Positions 1-8,265 of a DNA stretch of 64,000 nt are shown here, in pieces (the first letter of the stretch is position 1; the number at the start of each line of letters is the position of its first letter). A program made the position numbers and the translations under genes. Source of the stretch: Nitrospira sp. (GTDB lineage Bacteria > Nitrospirota > Nitrospiria > Nitrospirales > Nitrospiraceae); contig JAHFEW010000010.1 in NCBI GenBank assembly GCA_023248215.1, positions 1 through 64,000 of the forward strand, given 5' to 3'. Below the pieces are notes generated by a model. That model worked only from the letters and a program-made list of their open reading frames with translations, was not told where the DNA came from and made no database searches.

Positions 1-175
1 CTTGCGTGTTGCTTCACCCATAGGGTGAGTCCCTCCGTGATAAGCAATGCCCCCCTCACCCGCAGCCAGTGAGGGTATCGCGTAGCAGCACCACGTTTCT
101 ACAGCCGTTTATAGGTTGAACCCTCCTCCATGCTCGACCCATGTGAGAAGGTGAAAGGAAAACAACTATCGATGA
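1..175. other. Non-coding stretch downstream of mnmA
   Basis: No convincing gene is visible. Two small hairpins occur: CACCC/GGGTG near 16-28, and a 7-bp stem (CCCTCAC at 53-59 with GTGAGGG at 69-75). Neither is followed by a T-run in either direction, so a terminator role for the minus-strand mnmA transcript is only a possibility. Confidence 0.3.
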
Positions 176-1258
176 CTAGGAACCTTGGATGATGCCGCCA
201 CCGAGCACTCGGTCGTCATCATAGAACACGGCTGACTGGCCGGGGCTGAGCGCCCGTTGCGGCTGGTGGAATCGGACGTGGACTGTTCCGTTGTCCGAGG
301 GCACGAGGGTGGCGGTCGAAGGAGGCGTGGCATAACGAACCTTCACCTTAGCCTCGATCGCTTGCTGACTGATCACGTGGTCAAGGAGACTGAGATCGGC
401 TACGTGGCAGTCTCTCTGCACAAGCTGATCTTCCGTACATAACACAACCTGGCTCGACTCCGGCACGACTTTCTGGACATAAAGCCTTTGCCCCACGGCA
501 ATGCCCAATCCACGGCGCTGGCCCGGCGTGTAGAAGGCAATCCCTTCATGCTGTCCAAGGACCTCGCCACCCACCCCCACGAATGAGCCGGGCTGCTTGA
601 CCGCCGGCCTCTCCTGCTCGATGAAGGTGCGATAGTCGCCGTGACTCACAAAACAAATCTCTTGGCTTTCCTTGAGTTCCTCCACCGGCAACCCAAGCGA
701 TTCGGCCTCCTGCCATACCTCGCGCTTCTGCATGTGTCCGACCGGAAACATCAGACGCGGCAACCAGGCAGCATTGAGTCGATACAGAAAATAACTTTGA
801 TCCTTGCGCTGGTCCAACGCCCGGTGCAGCGACCACCGTCCTTCCGCCTGCTGAACGCGCGCATAGTGCCCGGTGGCCACATAGTCCATACCTCGCTCCA
901 GCGCCAAGGCGTAGAGGGATCGCAGCTTCACGCGCTCATTGCAACGCACGCAGGGATTGGGGGTGGTGCCGGATGCATACCCGGCCACGAAATCATCGAT
1001 CACGCCTTGCTGAAAAGCCTCGCGGCGGTCAACGACTTCGTAGGGAATATTCAGGCGCTGGGCGACGAACTTAGCGATGCCAATCTTGCAACAACCACGC
1101 TCTTCCCAGCGCTTGGAAGCGGCCACTTGATCATCCTCATGCTCCCACACCTGGAGGGTGACGCCATGTACATCGTATCCTTGTCGTACCAGGAGAGAAG
1201 CTGCGACGGAACTGTCCACTCCGCCGCTCATGCCAAGCAGCACTGTCTGACGTGTCAT
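176..1258 (-). CDS. mnmA: tRNA-specific 2-thiouridylase MnmA
   Basis: MnmA catalyses 2-thiolation of the wobble uridine (U34) of tRNA-Lys, -Glu and -Gln in the cytoplasm, using ATP and a sulfur relay. The N-terminal PP-loop GMSGGVDSS is at about residues 9-17. The first catalytic cysteine sits in NPCVRCN and the second in the later ICFVSHGDYR segment; a C-terminal beta-barrel region follows. The length, 360 aa, is normal for the family. I start at the ATG that begins MTRQTVLLGMSGG. An in-frame extension of 11 residues upstream looks non-native. It lies 33 bases after the bactofilin gene on the same strand, so it may be read as the distal gene of the parAB-bactofilin transcript. Confidence 0.95.
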   Translation of the reverse strand: MTRQTVLLGMSGGVDSSVAASLLVRQGYDVHGVTLQVWEHEDDQVAASKRWEERGCCKIGIAKFVAQRLNIPYEVVDRREAFQQGVIDDFVAGYASGTTPNPCVRCNERVKLRSLYALALERGMDYVATGHYARVQQAEGRWSLHRALDQRKDQSYFLYRLNAAWLPRLMFPVGHMQKREVWQEAESLGLPVEELKESQEICFVSHGDYRTFIEQERPAVKQPGSFVGVGGEVLGQHEGIAFYTPGQRRGLGIAVGQRLYVQKVVPESSQVVLCTEDQLVQRDCHVADLSLLDHVISQQAIEAKVKVRYATPPSTATLVPSDNGTVHVRFHQPQRALSPGQSAVFYDDDRVLGGGIIQGS

Positions 1259-1291
1259 AGGTGGTACCGAGGGAAAGATTGCACCGAGCAA

Positions 1292-1747
1292 TTACGGTTC
1301 TTGAGTTTTGATTTTGCCGCGATGGGCAACGAGGTCATGCACGCCGGGATCCTGCGGTGAGGCGGATTCAGACACCTCATCCTCCACCCACTTCTCCGCC
1401 CCCATGTTGCTCATGCCGTGAAAATGAGCGCCCTCCTCAATCATAATCACCGGGCTTTGTATGTCGCCGATAAGAATGCCGGGCTTTTGGAGCTCAACTT
1501 TCTGGAGTGCGGTCACCGACCCCTTCACCCGCCCGCTGATGGCAACGGAACCGGCGGCGATCACGCCTTTGATGATGGCACTTTCCCCGATGATGACTGC
1601 CCCACCCGTATGCACTTCCCCCTCGACGCGACCATCGATACGGACGGTGCCATCAAACGTGACGATCCCCTTAAAGCTCGTCCCCTTTCCAAGAAAGGTA
1701 AATTTGTCATCTTCCGCGACGGGCTGTTTTTTCGTCTCACCCCACAT
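1292..1747 (-). CDS. Bactofilin family cytoskeletal protein (first copy)
   Basis: Bactofilins polymerise without nucleotide into filaments that scaffold cell-shape, stalk or chromosome-segregation proteins. The 151-aa product has the family layout: a short disordered N-terminus, then a right-handed beta-helix made of short hydrophobic/glycine repeats (FKGIVTFDGTVRIDGRVEGE, then repeated GxVxxxxI units), then a charged tail. I chose the ATG at MWGETKKQP because AGGAGG lies just upstream and the preceding 36 codons do not look like bactofilin. It follows a second bactofilin and parAB on the same strand, a setting that recalls the ParABS-associated bactofilins of Myxococcus (inference). Confidence 0.9.
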   Translation of the reverse strand: MWGETKKQPVAEDDKFTFLGKGTSFKGIVTFDGTVRIDGRVEGEVHTGGAVIIGESAIIKGVIAAGSVAISGRVKGSVTALQKVELQKPGILIGDIQSPVIMIEEGAHFHGMSNMGAEKWVEDEVSESASPQDPGVHDLVAHRGKIKTQEP

Positions 1748-1876
1748 CGGCGTCCTCCTTCGCACATCCAACGACTGTGACCGGCCGGGGTATGGCCTGC
1801 GTGAAACCTCACCGTGCCTGACTCCTGCATACAAGGCAAGCAGGACTCTGTCCACCGAATTCGCCCTTCAGGTCGT

Positions 1877-2359
1877 CTATCCGCTCACCAACTTGACGCC
1901 CTGCCCCCGCGTGGCCCCCTGCCCCTGCGGCTCGCGCGTCGCCGACTGACTCATTTCCAGCGTTCCGTTAAACACGACGCCTTCTTCCATGGAGATCAGC
2001 GGTGCCTTCACGCCGGCATTCACCACAGCGGGCGCGCGCAATTTCACTTTCTCGCGGGCACTGATGTCGCCGGTTATTTTTCCTTTGCACACGACGGTGC
2101 CGGCTGTGATCTTCGCGTTCAAGACCGCATCCTCACCGACCAACAACACACCTTCCGTATGGATTTCACCATCCAGATTGCCATCGATTCGCACGGTGCC
2201 GTTATAGGAAATGACGCCCTTAAAACTGACGCCCTTCCCGACAAAGGCATTGATCTCTTCGTTCCCTTCACGCGGTGCTGCGGCTTCCAGATTATCCATA
2301 TCAGTTCCCTCGCTTTGTCCTGCCGGACGTTTCCCTTCCTGCTTATCCTTAATCCACAT
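1877..2359 (-). CDS. Bactofilin family cytoskeletal protein (second copy)
   Basis: This second bactofilin has 160 aa. It starts at an ATG 8 bases after GGGAGG; an in-frame GTG one codon upstream is less well spaced. A roughly 40-residue polar N-terminus precedes the beta-helix (AFVGKGVSFKGVISYNGTVR onwards). It is clearly paralogous to its downstream neighbour: both have F-x-G-K-G-x-S-F-K-G, a T-V-R-I-D-G motif and a MxEEGxxFxG motif at the end of the helix. It lies 154 bases after parB and 130 bases before the other bactofilin gene, consistent with a single transcript. The two may co-assemble, but nothing in the sequence proves this. Confidence 0.9.
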   Translation of the reverse strand: MWIKDKQEGKRPAGQSEGTDMDNLEAAAPREGNEEINAFVGKGVSFKGVISYNGTVRIDGNLDGEIHTEGVLLVGEDAVLNAKITAGTVVCKGKITGDISAREKVKLRAPAVVNAGVKAPLISMEEGVVFNGTLEMSQSATREPQGQGATRGQGVKLVSG

Positions 2360-2513
2360 CACTCATACCTCCCACGGGGTTACACCATCACACTTGATCG
2401 CACCGGGAGGCTCTCAATCACCTACCGGATACTTTTCAATCCAAGCCGACAAAACTCGTCGGCATTCTACTCCAGCTGGGAGCAGAAAATCTTCCCTCAA
2501 AACGCACCCTCAG

Positions 2514-3362
2514 CTAGTTGAGTAATCGCTCAACCACACCGTCCAATTCTTCCGGTGAAAAATAGTGGATGACGATCTTTCCGCCACGGCGCCGCTTCTG
2601 AACATCCACCCTGGTTCCCAGACGCTTCTGCAATCGCTCCTCAAGGTCCGATCGTAAGGGGACCCGGATGGGCCGCTTCCCCGGCTTCCGCGCCTCGGCA
2701 TGCGCCTGGACTAGCCGCTCAGCCTCACGAACGGAGAGCTGGTCTCTAACAATCTGTTGGGCCAAGTTCAACTGGGCTGCCGGTGTCATAAGTCCAAGAA
2801 TGACCTTGGCATGCCCCGTTGAAAGCTGATCCGACTCAATCATCTGTTGCACTTCATGGGGCAGCGACATCAATCTCAGCAGGTTCGCAACAGATGACCG
2901 ATCGCGGGCCACTTTCTGAGCAATTGCATCCTGCGTGAGCCCGAATTCATTCAACATGCGCTGGTAAGCCCGCGCGGTCTCCATCGGATTGAGATCGTCC
3001 CGCTGAAGGTTTTCCACCAGAGCCAGCACCATCGATTCTTGATCGGACACATTTCGAACAAGTGCAGCAATCTTCTGCATTCCTGCCAACTTAGCAGCTC
3101 TCAAGCGCCGCTCTCCGGCAATCAATTCAAAGATACCGTCGCCTTTCCTCCGAACCAGAATGGGTTGGAGCAGGCCATTTTGCTTCAGCGAAGCAGTCAA
3201 TTCAGCCAATTCAACCTCAGAAAATTGCTGCCGTGGCTGAAACCGGTTGGGGACAATCGACTCAAGCCGCAATTCCTGCACATCGCCGCGCTCCGGTTCC
3301 GCCGTGGTTCTGCCGGTCGGCAACAATGCGTCGAGGCCTCTACCGAGGGCTTTTTTCTCCAT
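2514..3362 (-). CDS. parB: Chromosome-partitioning protein ParB
   Basis: ParB is a CTP-dependent clamp that loads at parS sites and spreads along the origin region for segregation with ParA. The 282-aa protein begins MEKKALGRGLDALLPTG, a typical N-terminal ParA-interacting segment. It then shows the GERRLRAAKLAG CTP-binding motif near residue 90, a helix-turn-helix that reads parS (LTQDAIAQKVARDRSSVAN) near residues 143-161, and a C-terminal dimerisation region. The start at MEKKALG overlaps the end of parA by 23 bases, so the pair is probably translationally coupled. Its likely binding sites are the two palindromes at 4159-4174 and 4829-4844. Confidence 0.96.
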   Translation of the reverse strand: MEKKALGRGLDALLPTGRTTAEPERGDVQELRLESIVPNRFQPRQQFSEVELAELTASLKQNGLLQPILVRRKGDGIFELIAGERRLRAAKLAGMQKIAALVRNVSDQESMVLALVENLQRDDLNPMETARAYQRMLNEFGLTQDAIAQKVARDRSSVANLLRLMSLPHEVQQMIESDQLSTGHAKVILGLMTPAAQLNLAQQIVRDQLSVREAERLVQAHAEARKPGKRPIRVPLRSDLEERLQKRLGTRVDVQKRRRGGKIVIHYFSPEELDGVVERLLN

Positions 3363-4116
3363 GGACCACAAACTCCTTGGCTAGTGAAAGATAGGCTTGG
3401 GCTCCGGCTGACGCCATGTTGTATAACAATGCTGGACGGCCATAACTCGGCGCTTCGGCCAGGGTCACGTTGCGCGGAATCATCGTTTGATACACGCTTT
3501 CCTTGAAATGCCCTCGAATCTGCTCGACAACCTGACGCGCCAGTGAATTGCGGGCATCGTACATCGTGAGCACAATCCCCTCGATTTCCAAGCCTGGATT
3601 GAGAGATTGTCTTAGCCGTTGAATGCTCTCCATGAGTCTTCCGAGCCCTTCCATCGCATAATATTCACACTGCACGGGGATTAGGATCGAGTGCGCGGCT
3701 ACCATCGCATTGATCGTCAGAAGTCCAAGGGCGGGGGGGCAATCCAGCAAAATCGTGTCATATCGGTCAATGACTTCGGCCAACGCCTCCTTGAGACGCT
3801 GCTCCCTGGCTTCCATGTTGACTAACTCCACCTCGGCCCCGGCAAGATGCGAGTTGGAAGGCACCAATGAAAGGCCGTTGACCCCGGTCTGCATCGTAAC
3901 AGATCCGATACTCTCCCTACTAATCAAGGCATTATAGACCGTCTTGCCCAGTGACATTGGATCCACTCCCAGGCCACTTGTCGCGTTGCCCTGGGGGTCG
4001 ATATCCACCAAGAGGACCGATTCCCCCTCTATTGCCAACGCCGCGGCAAGATTCACCGAGGTGGTGGTTTTTCCCACTCCACCTTTTTGATTTGCGACAG
4101 CGATGATTCGAGCCAT
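3340..4116 (-). CDS. parA: Chromosome-partitioning ATPase ParA
   Basis: ParA is a deviant Walker-A ATPase that binds DNA non-specifically when bound to ATP and drives movement of ParB-parS complexes. At 258 aa it is a typical chromosomal (Soj-like) form without an N-terminal HTH. The deviant Walker A motif KGGVGKTT is at about residues 10-17, Walker A' LLVDIDPQGN near 40, and Walker B ILLDCPPALG near 122. It follows rsmG on the same strand with a parS-like palindrome in the 63-base gap, and it overlaps parB. Confidence 0.97.
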   Translation of the reverse strand: MARIIAVANQKGGVGKTTTSVNLAAALAIEGESVLLVDIDPQGNATSGLGVDPMSLGKTVYNALISRESIGSVTMQTGVNGLSLVPSNSHLAGAEVELVNMEAREQRLKEALAEVIDRYDTILLDCPPALGLLTINAMVAAHSILIPVQCEYYAMEGLGRLMESIQRLRQSLNPGLEIEGIVLTMYDARNSLARQVVEQIRGHFKESVYQTMIPRNVTLAEAPSYGRPALLYNMASAGAQAYLSLAKEFVVHGEKSPR

Positions 4117-4158
4117 TCAGTTCCCCAATCCCCTATGACGAAGATATAGCCCTGTTAC

Positions 4159-4174
4159 TGTTCCACGTGGAACA
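4159..4174. promoter_or_regulatory. parS site 1
   Basis: This is a perfect 16-bp palindrome, TGTTCCACGTGGAACA, extended by one more matching base on each side. It differs from the widely conserved parS core (TGTTTCACGTGAAACA) by one symmetric T-to-C / A-to-G pair, so palindromicity is kept. It lies between the rsmG stop and the parA start, where ParB binding could also affect parAB expression (inference). Confidence 0.9.
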
Positions 4175-4179
4175 GTGGT

Positions 4180-4845
4180 TCACCCTATTAGCTTGGAAAA
4201 TACAGACAGTGTTCGGTGGCCATAACCAAATGGTAGCTCATACTCGACTTCTCTGATCAAAGCAAGGCTATCGAGCTTGAAATCGCGCTCGACTTTTGTG
4301 GCCCGGTACAGAACAACCTTCCCCCCATCCTTGAGCAAACTTCCAAGCACAAGCCCAAGGTTATCGACCTTGAATGCCCTGACCACGATGCAATCGTACA
4401 GCCTCTGAATACTTCTGCGATTGACATAGTCCTCTAATTTGATTGTCGCGATCGTCGTCTGCTGAAGACCGAGCGAGCCAATCATATATCGCAAAAACGA
4501 TCCTTTTTTTTCGCTTGGCTCAAGCAATTCAACGGACAGATCAGGCCGCACAAGCTTAATGGGGAGGGCGGGAAACCCCGCACCAGCACCGACATCCAAT
4601 AAATATTTTTCTTTTGTCATTTCAATAACTTTTAACCCAGCCAAGGAGTCGACAAAATGCTTCACCACAATTTCTCGATCATCCTGGATGGCCGTGAGAT
4701 TGATCGCTTTATTCCATTTTTTCAGCTCGCGTAGATAATCCCTAAACCGGGGGATGGCAGAATCAGGGATGGAAATGGAAAGCTCTGCTGCAGATTTCCT
4801 GAGAAGCTCTTCTACCTGAACTGGATCGTGTTCCACGTGGAACAA
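4180..4845 (-). CDS. rsmG: 16S rRNA (guanine-527-N7)-methyltransferase RsmG
   Basis: RsmG (GidB) methylates N7 of G527 in 16S rRNA using S-adenosylmethionine. The 221-aa product has the SAM-binding motif LLDVGAGAGFPALPIK near residues 76-91, preceded by the family's WNKAINLT motif. The best start is a TTG. Codons 2-6 (FHVEH) are encoded by the parS palindrome at 4829-4844, so the parS site doubles as the beginning of the coding sequence. It sits in the usual mnmG-rsmG-parA-parB order. Confidence 0.93.
   Translation of the reverse strand: MFHVEHDPVQVEELLRKSAAELSISIPDSAIPRFRDYLRELKKWNKAINLTAIQDDREIVVKHFVDSLAGLKVIEMTKEKYLLDVGAGAGFPALPIKLVRPDLSVELLEPSEKKGSFLRYMIGSLGLQQTTIATIKLEDYVNRRSIQRLYDCIVVRAFKVDNLGLVLGSLLKDGGKVVLYRATKVERDFKLDSLALIREVEYELPFGYGHRTLSVFSKLIG
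4829..4844. promoter_or_regulatory. parS site 2, within the rsmG start
   Basis: This is the same 16-mer as site 1 (TGTTCCACGTGGAACA), 670 bases away. It overlaps the first codons of rsmG, so ParB spreading from here could in principle hinder rsmG initiation (inference). Two identical parS-like palindromes beside parAB are strong evidence for an origin-proximal ParABS locus. Confidence 0.9.
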
Positions 4846-4927
4846 TTACGCGAAACAGCCTAAAGGGTCAAGTCGGTTCGCCGGATAAGAGAGAAGGACA
4901 ACATCAAATAGCCCCTGGCCGACCTTA

Positions 4928-6805
4928 CTAGCGATAAGCGGGCTGGCTTCGATACCTCTCGATTGCCACAAGCAGAAGCGAAACGGCAGCTGGTGTCACC
5001 CCAGAAATACGCGAAGCCTGCCCTACAGAAGCCGGCTTCACTCGTTTGAGCTTCTCCCTTACCTCACTGGAAAAACCAGAGATACCATCATAATCAAACA
5101 GATCCGGGATGGACCGATGCTCCAATTTCTCCAAACGCTGAATCTGTTGAAGCTGTCGCTTAATATATCCTTCATACTTCACCTCGAGCTGAATTGCTTC
5201 CGCGATATCTGGATCATCGATATCAGACCCCCCGAATACCGAGATGATCTTTTCGTAGGTGAGATCCTGACGCCTGAGAATTTCAGCAAGCGACTGCGTT
5301 GGAGCAACCGCCCCTATTTCCCACTCCTCTATGAGGCGCTTTACATCAGGTGTCAGCCTTGGTCTTGTGTCCTTGAGTCGCTGAACCTCGTGGTCGATGG
5401 CAACACGTTTCGCCTCGAGCTTGCCATGTATCTCATCGGACACCAGCCCGATCCGATGCCCGATATCCATCAGTCGAAGGTCTGCATTGTCGTGACGGAG
5501 CAGCAGACGATACTCCGCACGCGACGTGAACATGCGATAGGGTTCCCTGGCATCCTTGGTGATCAAATCGTCAATTAACACGCCAATATAAGCTTGCGAG
5601 CGATCAAGCACGAGCGGCTGATCGCCTCGCAGCTTCAACGCTGCATTTATGCCAGCCATGATGCCTTGGGCGCCGGCCTCTTCATACCCGGAAGTCCCAT
5701 TGATCTGGCCAGCGTGGTAGAGCCCCTGGACCAATTTTGTTTCTAGAGTATTGTGCAACTGGCAAGGAGGGAAAAAATCATATTCAACCGCATACCCCGG
5801 TTTCAAAATTGTGGCCTGTTCAAGTCCTGGAATCGTCTTCAGAATGGCGGCCTGCACATCGACCGGCAAACTGGTTGAAATTCCATTCGGGTAAAATTCA
5901 TTCGTGTCTAACCCTTCAGGCTCGATAAAAATCTGGTGACGATCTTTGTCGGCAAACCTGACCACTTTGTCTTCTATCGACGGGCAATAGCGAGGGCCAA
6001 CGGAATCGATAATTCCACTGAACAATGGAGATCTATCTATATTTTTAGCAATAATATCATGCGTTTGCGCATTCGTATAGGTTAAATGGCAAGGCACCTG
6101 CGGCAACGGAATGCGTTGGGTTCGGTAGGAAAACGGAGGCGGTGGGTCATCACCAGGTTGCGGAATCATGACGGAAAAATCGATCGAATCTCGATCGAGC
6201 CTGGGTGGCGTCCCAGTCTTGAGCCGCCCAACCTCAAAACCAAAATCACGCATGCAATCCGACAGATGTTCCGCAGAGGCTTCTCCTGCGCGTCCGGCCG
6301 GAAAATGGTTGAGACCGATATGAATCAGCCCCTTCAGAAATGTTCCCGAGGTAAGAATGACAGCCTTCGCCTGGATGTGTCGCCCTCCATCAGTCACGAC
6401 GCCGGTCACGGCTCCGGCCTGGGTCAGAATACGGTCGACGGTGCCACACATGATTTCTAGCGCGGGCTGTACACGAAGGGTCCGCTGCATGACTTCACGA
6501 TAGATTTTCTTGTCGCACTGCGCGCGTAAGGCGCGAACCGCCGGCCCCTTGCTGGTATTGATCATGCGAAATTGAATCCCCGCCTGGTCCGTATTCCGCC
6601 CCATTTCCCCCCCCAAGGCATCGATCTCTTTCACCAAGTGACCCTTCGCGATGCCGCCGATAGCGGGATTGCAAGACATCTGGGCAATGCGATCCGGGTC
6701 CATGGTGAGCAGCAGGGTGCGCGCCCCCATGCGAGCCGCAGCCAGAGCCGCCTCACACCCCGCATGTCCGCCTCCGACAACTATCACGTCACATTGTTCG
6801 CTCAC
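4928..6805 (-). CDS. mnmG: tRNA uridine-5-carboxymethylaminomethyl enzyme MnmG
   Basis: MnmG (GidA) works with MnmE to install the cmnm5 group on wobble uridines of tRNA, using FAD, NADH and methylene-tetrahydrofolate. The 625-aa length fits the family. The N-terminal Rossmann motif is [18 protein letters not shown], and the GidA signatures [12 protein letters not shown] and [12 protein letters not shown] are visible. I start at GTG ([13 protein letters not shown]), 13 bases after the mnmE stop, with AAAGGA upstream. In-frame codons further upstream lie inside mnmE and do not resemble MnmG. Confidence 0.96.
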   Translation of the reverse strand: MSEQCDVIVVGGGHAGCEAALAAARMGARTLLLTMDPDRIAQMSCNPAIGGIAKGHLVKEIDALGGEMGRNTDQAGIQFRMINTSKGPAVRALRAQCDKKIYREVMQRTLRVQPALEIMCGTVDRILTQAGAVTGVVTDGGRHIQAKAVILTSGTFLKGLIHIGLNHFPAGRAGEASAEHLSDCMRDFGFEVGRLKTGTPPRLDRDSIDFSVMIPQPGDDPPPPFSYRTQRIPLPQVPCHLTYTNAQTHDIIAKNIDRSPLFSGIIDSVGPRYCPSIEDKVVRFADKDRHQIFIEPEGLDTNEFYPNGISTSLPVDVQAAILKTIPGLEQATILKPGYAVEYDFFPPCQLHNTLETKLVQGLYHAGQINGTSGYEEAGAQGIMAGINAALKLRGDQPLVLDRSQAYIGVLIDDLITKDAREPYRMFTSRAEYRLLLRHDNADLRLMDIGHRIGLVSDEIHGKLEAKRVAIDHEVQRLKDTRPRLTPDVKRLIEEWEIGAVAPTQSLAEILRRQDLTYEKIISVFGGSDIDDPDIAEAIQLEVKYEGYIKRQLQQIQRLEKLEHRSIPDLFDYDGISGFSSEVREKLKRVKPASVGQASRISGVTPAAVSLLLVAIERYRSQPAYR

Positions 6806-6818
6806 TGCCAGAATCCTT

Positions 6819-8249
6819 TCATTTCCCAATGCAAAACTCAGCGAAGATCCGCTCCAGAATTTCATCGGTCGTGATGGCACCCGTGATTTCCCCCAAGGCA
6901 TCCGCAGCAATGCGAAGATCCATGGCAACCAACTCTCCCGCGCGCCCGGCCTCGACCGAGTGCCTGGCCTGCTCGACACCCTGCAAGGCACGTTCAAGCG
7001 CTGCCGCATGGCGGAGATTCGTCACCAGGACACCTTCCTGAGACTCCAACCTGCTCGGCGTCAAACGGCTGCGAATCGCGTCTCGCAAGTGATCCAGCCC
7101 GATCTGCATTTTCGCTGAAATGTCGAGGACGCCCGCATTGACCGGGCAGACGGCCTCAATCTCTTCTTTTGTCAGCCTCCGTGGCAAATCACATTTGTTG
7201 ATGACTAACAACGCTATCGACGCCTCTTGACGAGCCAGCAAGACCCGATCGCTCTCCGACAATGGCTGCGACCCGTCCAACAGAATGAGTGCGAGATCCG
7301 CCTCCTCCCACGCCAGCTGGCTGCGACGAATCCCCTCAGCTTCGACCTCGTCGTCTGTTGCACGAATGCCGGCCGTATCGAACAATCGCACGGGAATTCC
7401 CTCAATGCTGACGACTTCTTCCAGCATGTCGCGCGTCGTCCCAGGGACCGGCGTGACAATGGCACGGTCACTTCGCAGCAAGGCGTTCATCAGGCTGGAC
7501 TTGCCGACATTCGGACGGCCAAGAATCGCCACAGCGGCCCCTTCTCTCCAAATGCGGCCCTCCTGGCCTGACTGGACCATTCGCCGCAGTCTGATCGCGG
7601 TCTCATCAAGCACCCGCATGAGTTCATCCTGCCGCACAAACTCGATGTCTTCTTCCGCAAAATCGAGCGCGGCCTCGATATGCGCCAGAGCCACGACCAA
7701 TGCCGTGCGCGTCCCCTCCACTTCGTGAGACAGCTCACCCCGTCGCTGCGATTGGGCAATCCTTAGGCTGCGTGCGGTCTTCGCACGGATGGTATCGAGC
7801 ACCGCCTCGGCTTGCGCGAGATCCAATCGGCCGTTGAGAAACGCTCGTTTGGTGAATTCGCCCGGCTCAGCCAGCCTGGCTCCTGCAGACATCAATGCCC
7901 GGCATAGCTGATCGAGTATCACCGGACCGCCGTGGCACTGCACCTCGACGACATCCTCCCCCGTGAAAGAATGCGGCCTTCTCATCACGACCACGAGCGC
8001 CTCATCGATGAATGAATGTGTACGCGACTCAGACTCAAGCGGGCCGTGGGGAGCCATACTCTGTGAGCAGACATCCGCCAGTGCCATCGTATGGGTTCGA
8101 AGATCCTGAAGAGATTTGCCTGATCGGAGACGAGCGACGTGGGAGGCGAAGTCGAGGGCACGGAGCCCGCTGATGCGAACCACTCCGATCCCCCCCTCGC
8201 CGGGAGGAGTTGCAATGGCACAGATCGTATCGTCCAGCGCGCCATGCAT
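6819..8249 (-). CDS. mnmE: tRNA modification GTPase MnmE
   Basis: MnmE (TrmE) is the GTPase partner of MnmG. It has an N-terminal tetrahydrofolate-binding domain starting [19 protein letters not shown], a helical domain, and an inserted G domain. The G1 motif is GRPNVGKSS, followed by DTAG (G3) and NKCD (G4), and the protein ends with the family's C-terminal CIGK, whose cysteine is catalytically important. I start at [13 protein letters not shown], giving 476 aa; the longer in-frame reading overlaps yidC and lacks similarity to MnmE. It ends 13 bases before mnmG. Confidence 0.96.
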   Translation of the reverse strand: MHGALDDTICAIATPPGEGGIGVVRISGLRALDFASHVARLRSGKSLQDLRTHTMALADVCSQSMAPHGPLESESRTHSFIDEALVVVMRRPHSFTGEDVVEVQCHGGPVILDQLCRALMSAGARLAEPGEFTKRAFLNGRLDLAQAEAVLDTIRAKTARSLRIAQSQRRGELSHEVEGTRTALVVALAHIEAALDFAEEDIEFVRQDELMRVLDETAIRLRRMVQSGQEGRIWREGAAVAILGRPNVGKSSLMNALLRSDRAIVTPVPGTTRDMLEEVVSIEGIPVRLFDTAGIRATDDEVEAEGIRRSQLAWEEADLALILLDGSQPLSESDRVLLARQEASIALLVINKCDLPRRLTKEEIEAVCPVNAGVLDISAKMQIGLDHLRDAIRSRLTPSRLESQEGVLVTNLRHAAALERALQGVEQARHSVEAGRAGELVAMDLRIAADALGEITGAITTDEILERIFAEFCIGK

Positions 8250-8265
8250 GACGCACCCAGTGGTG

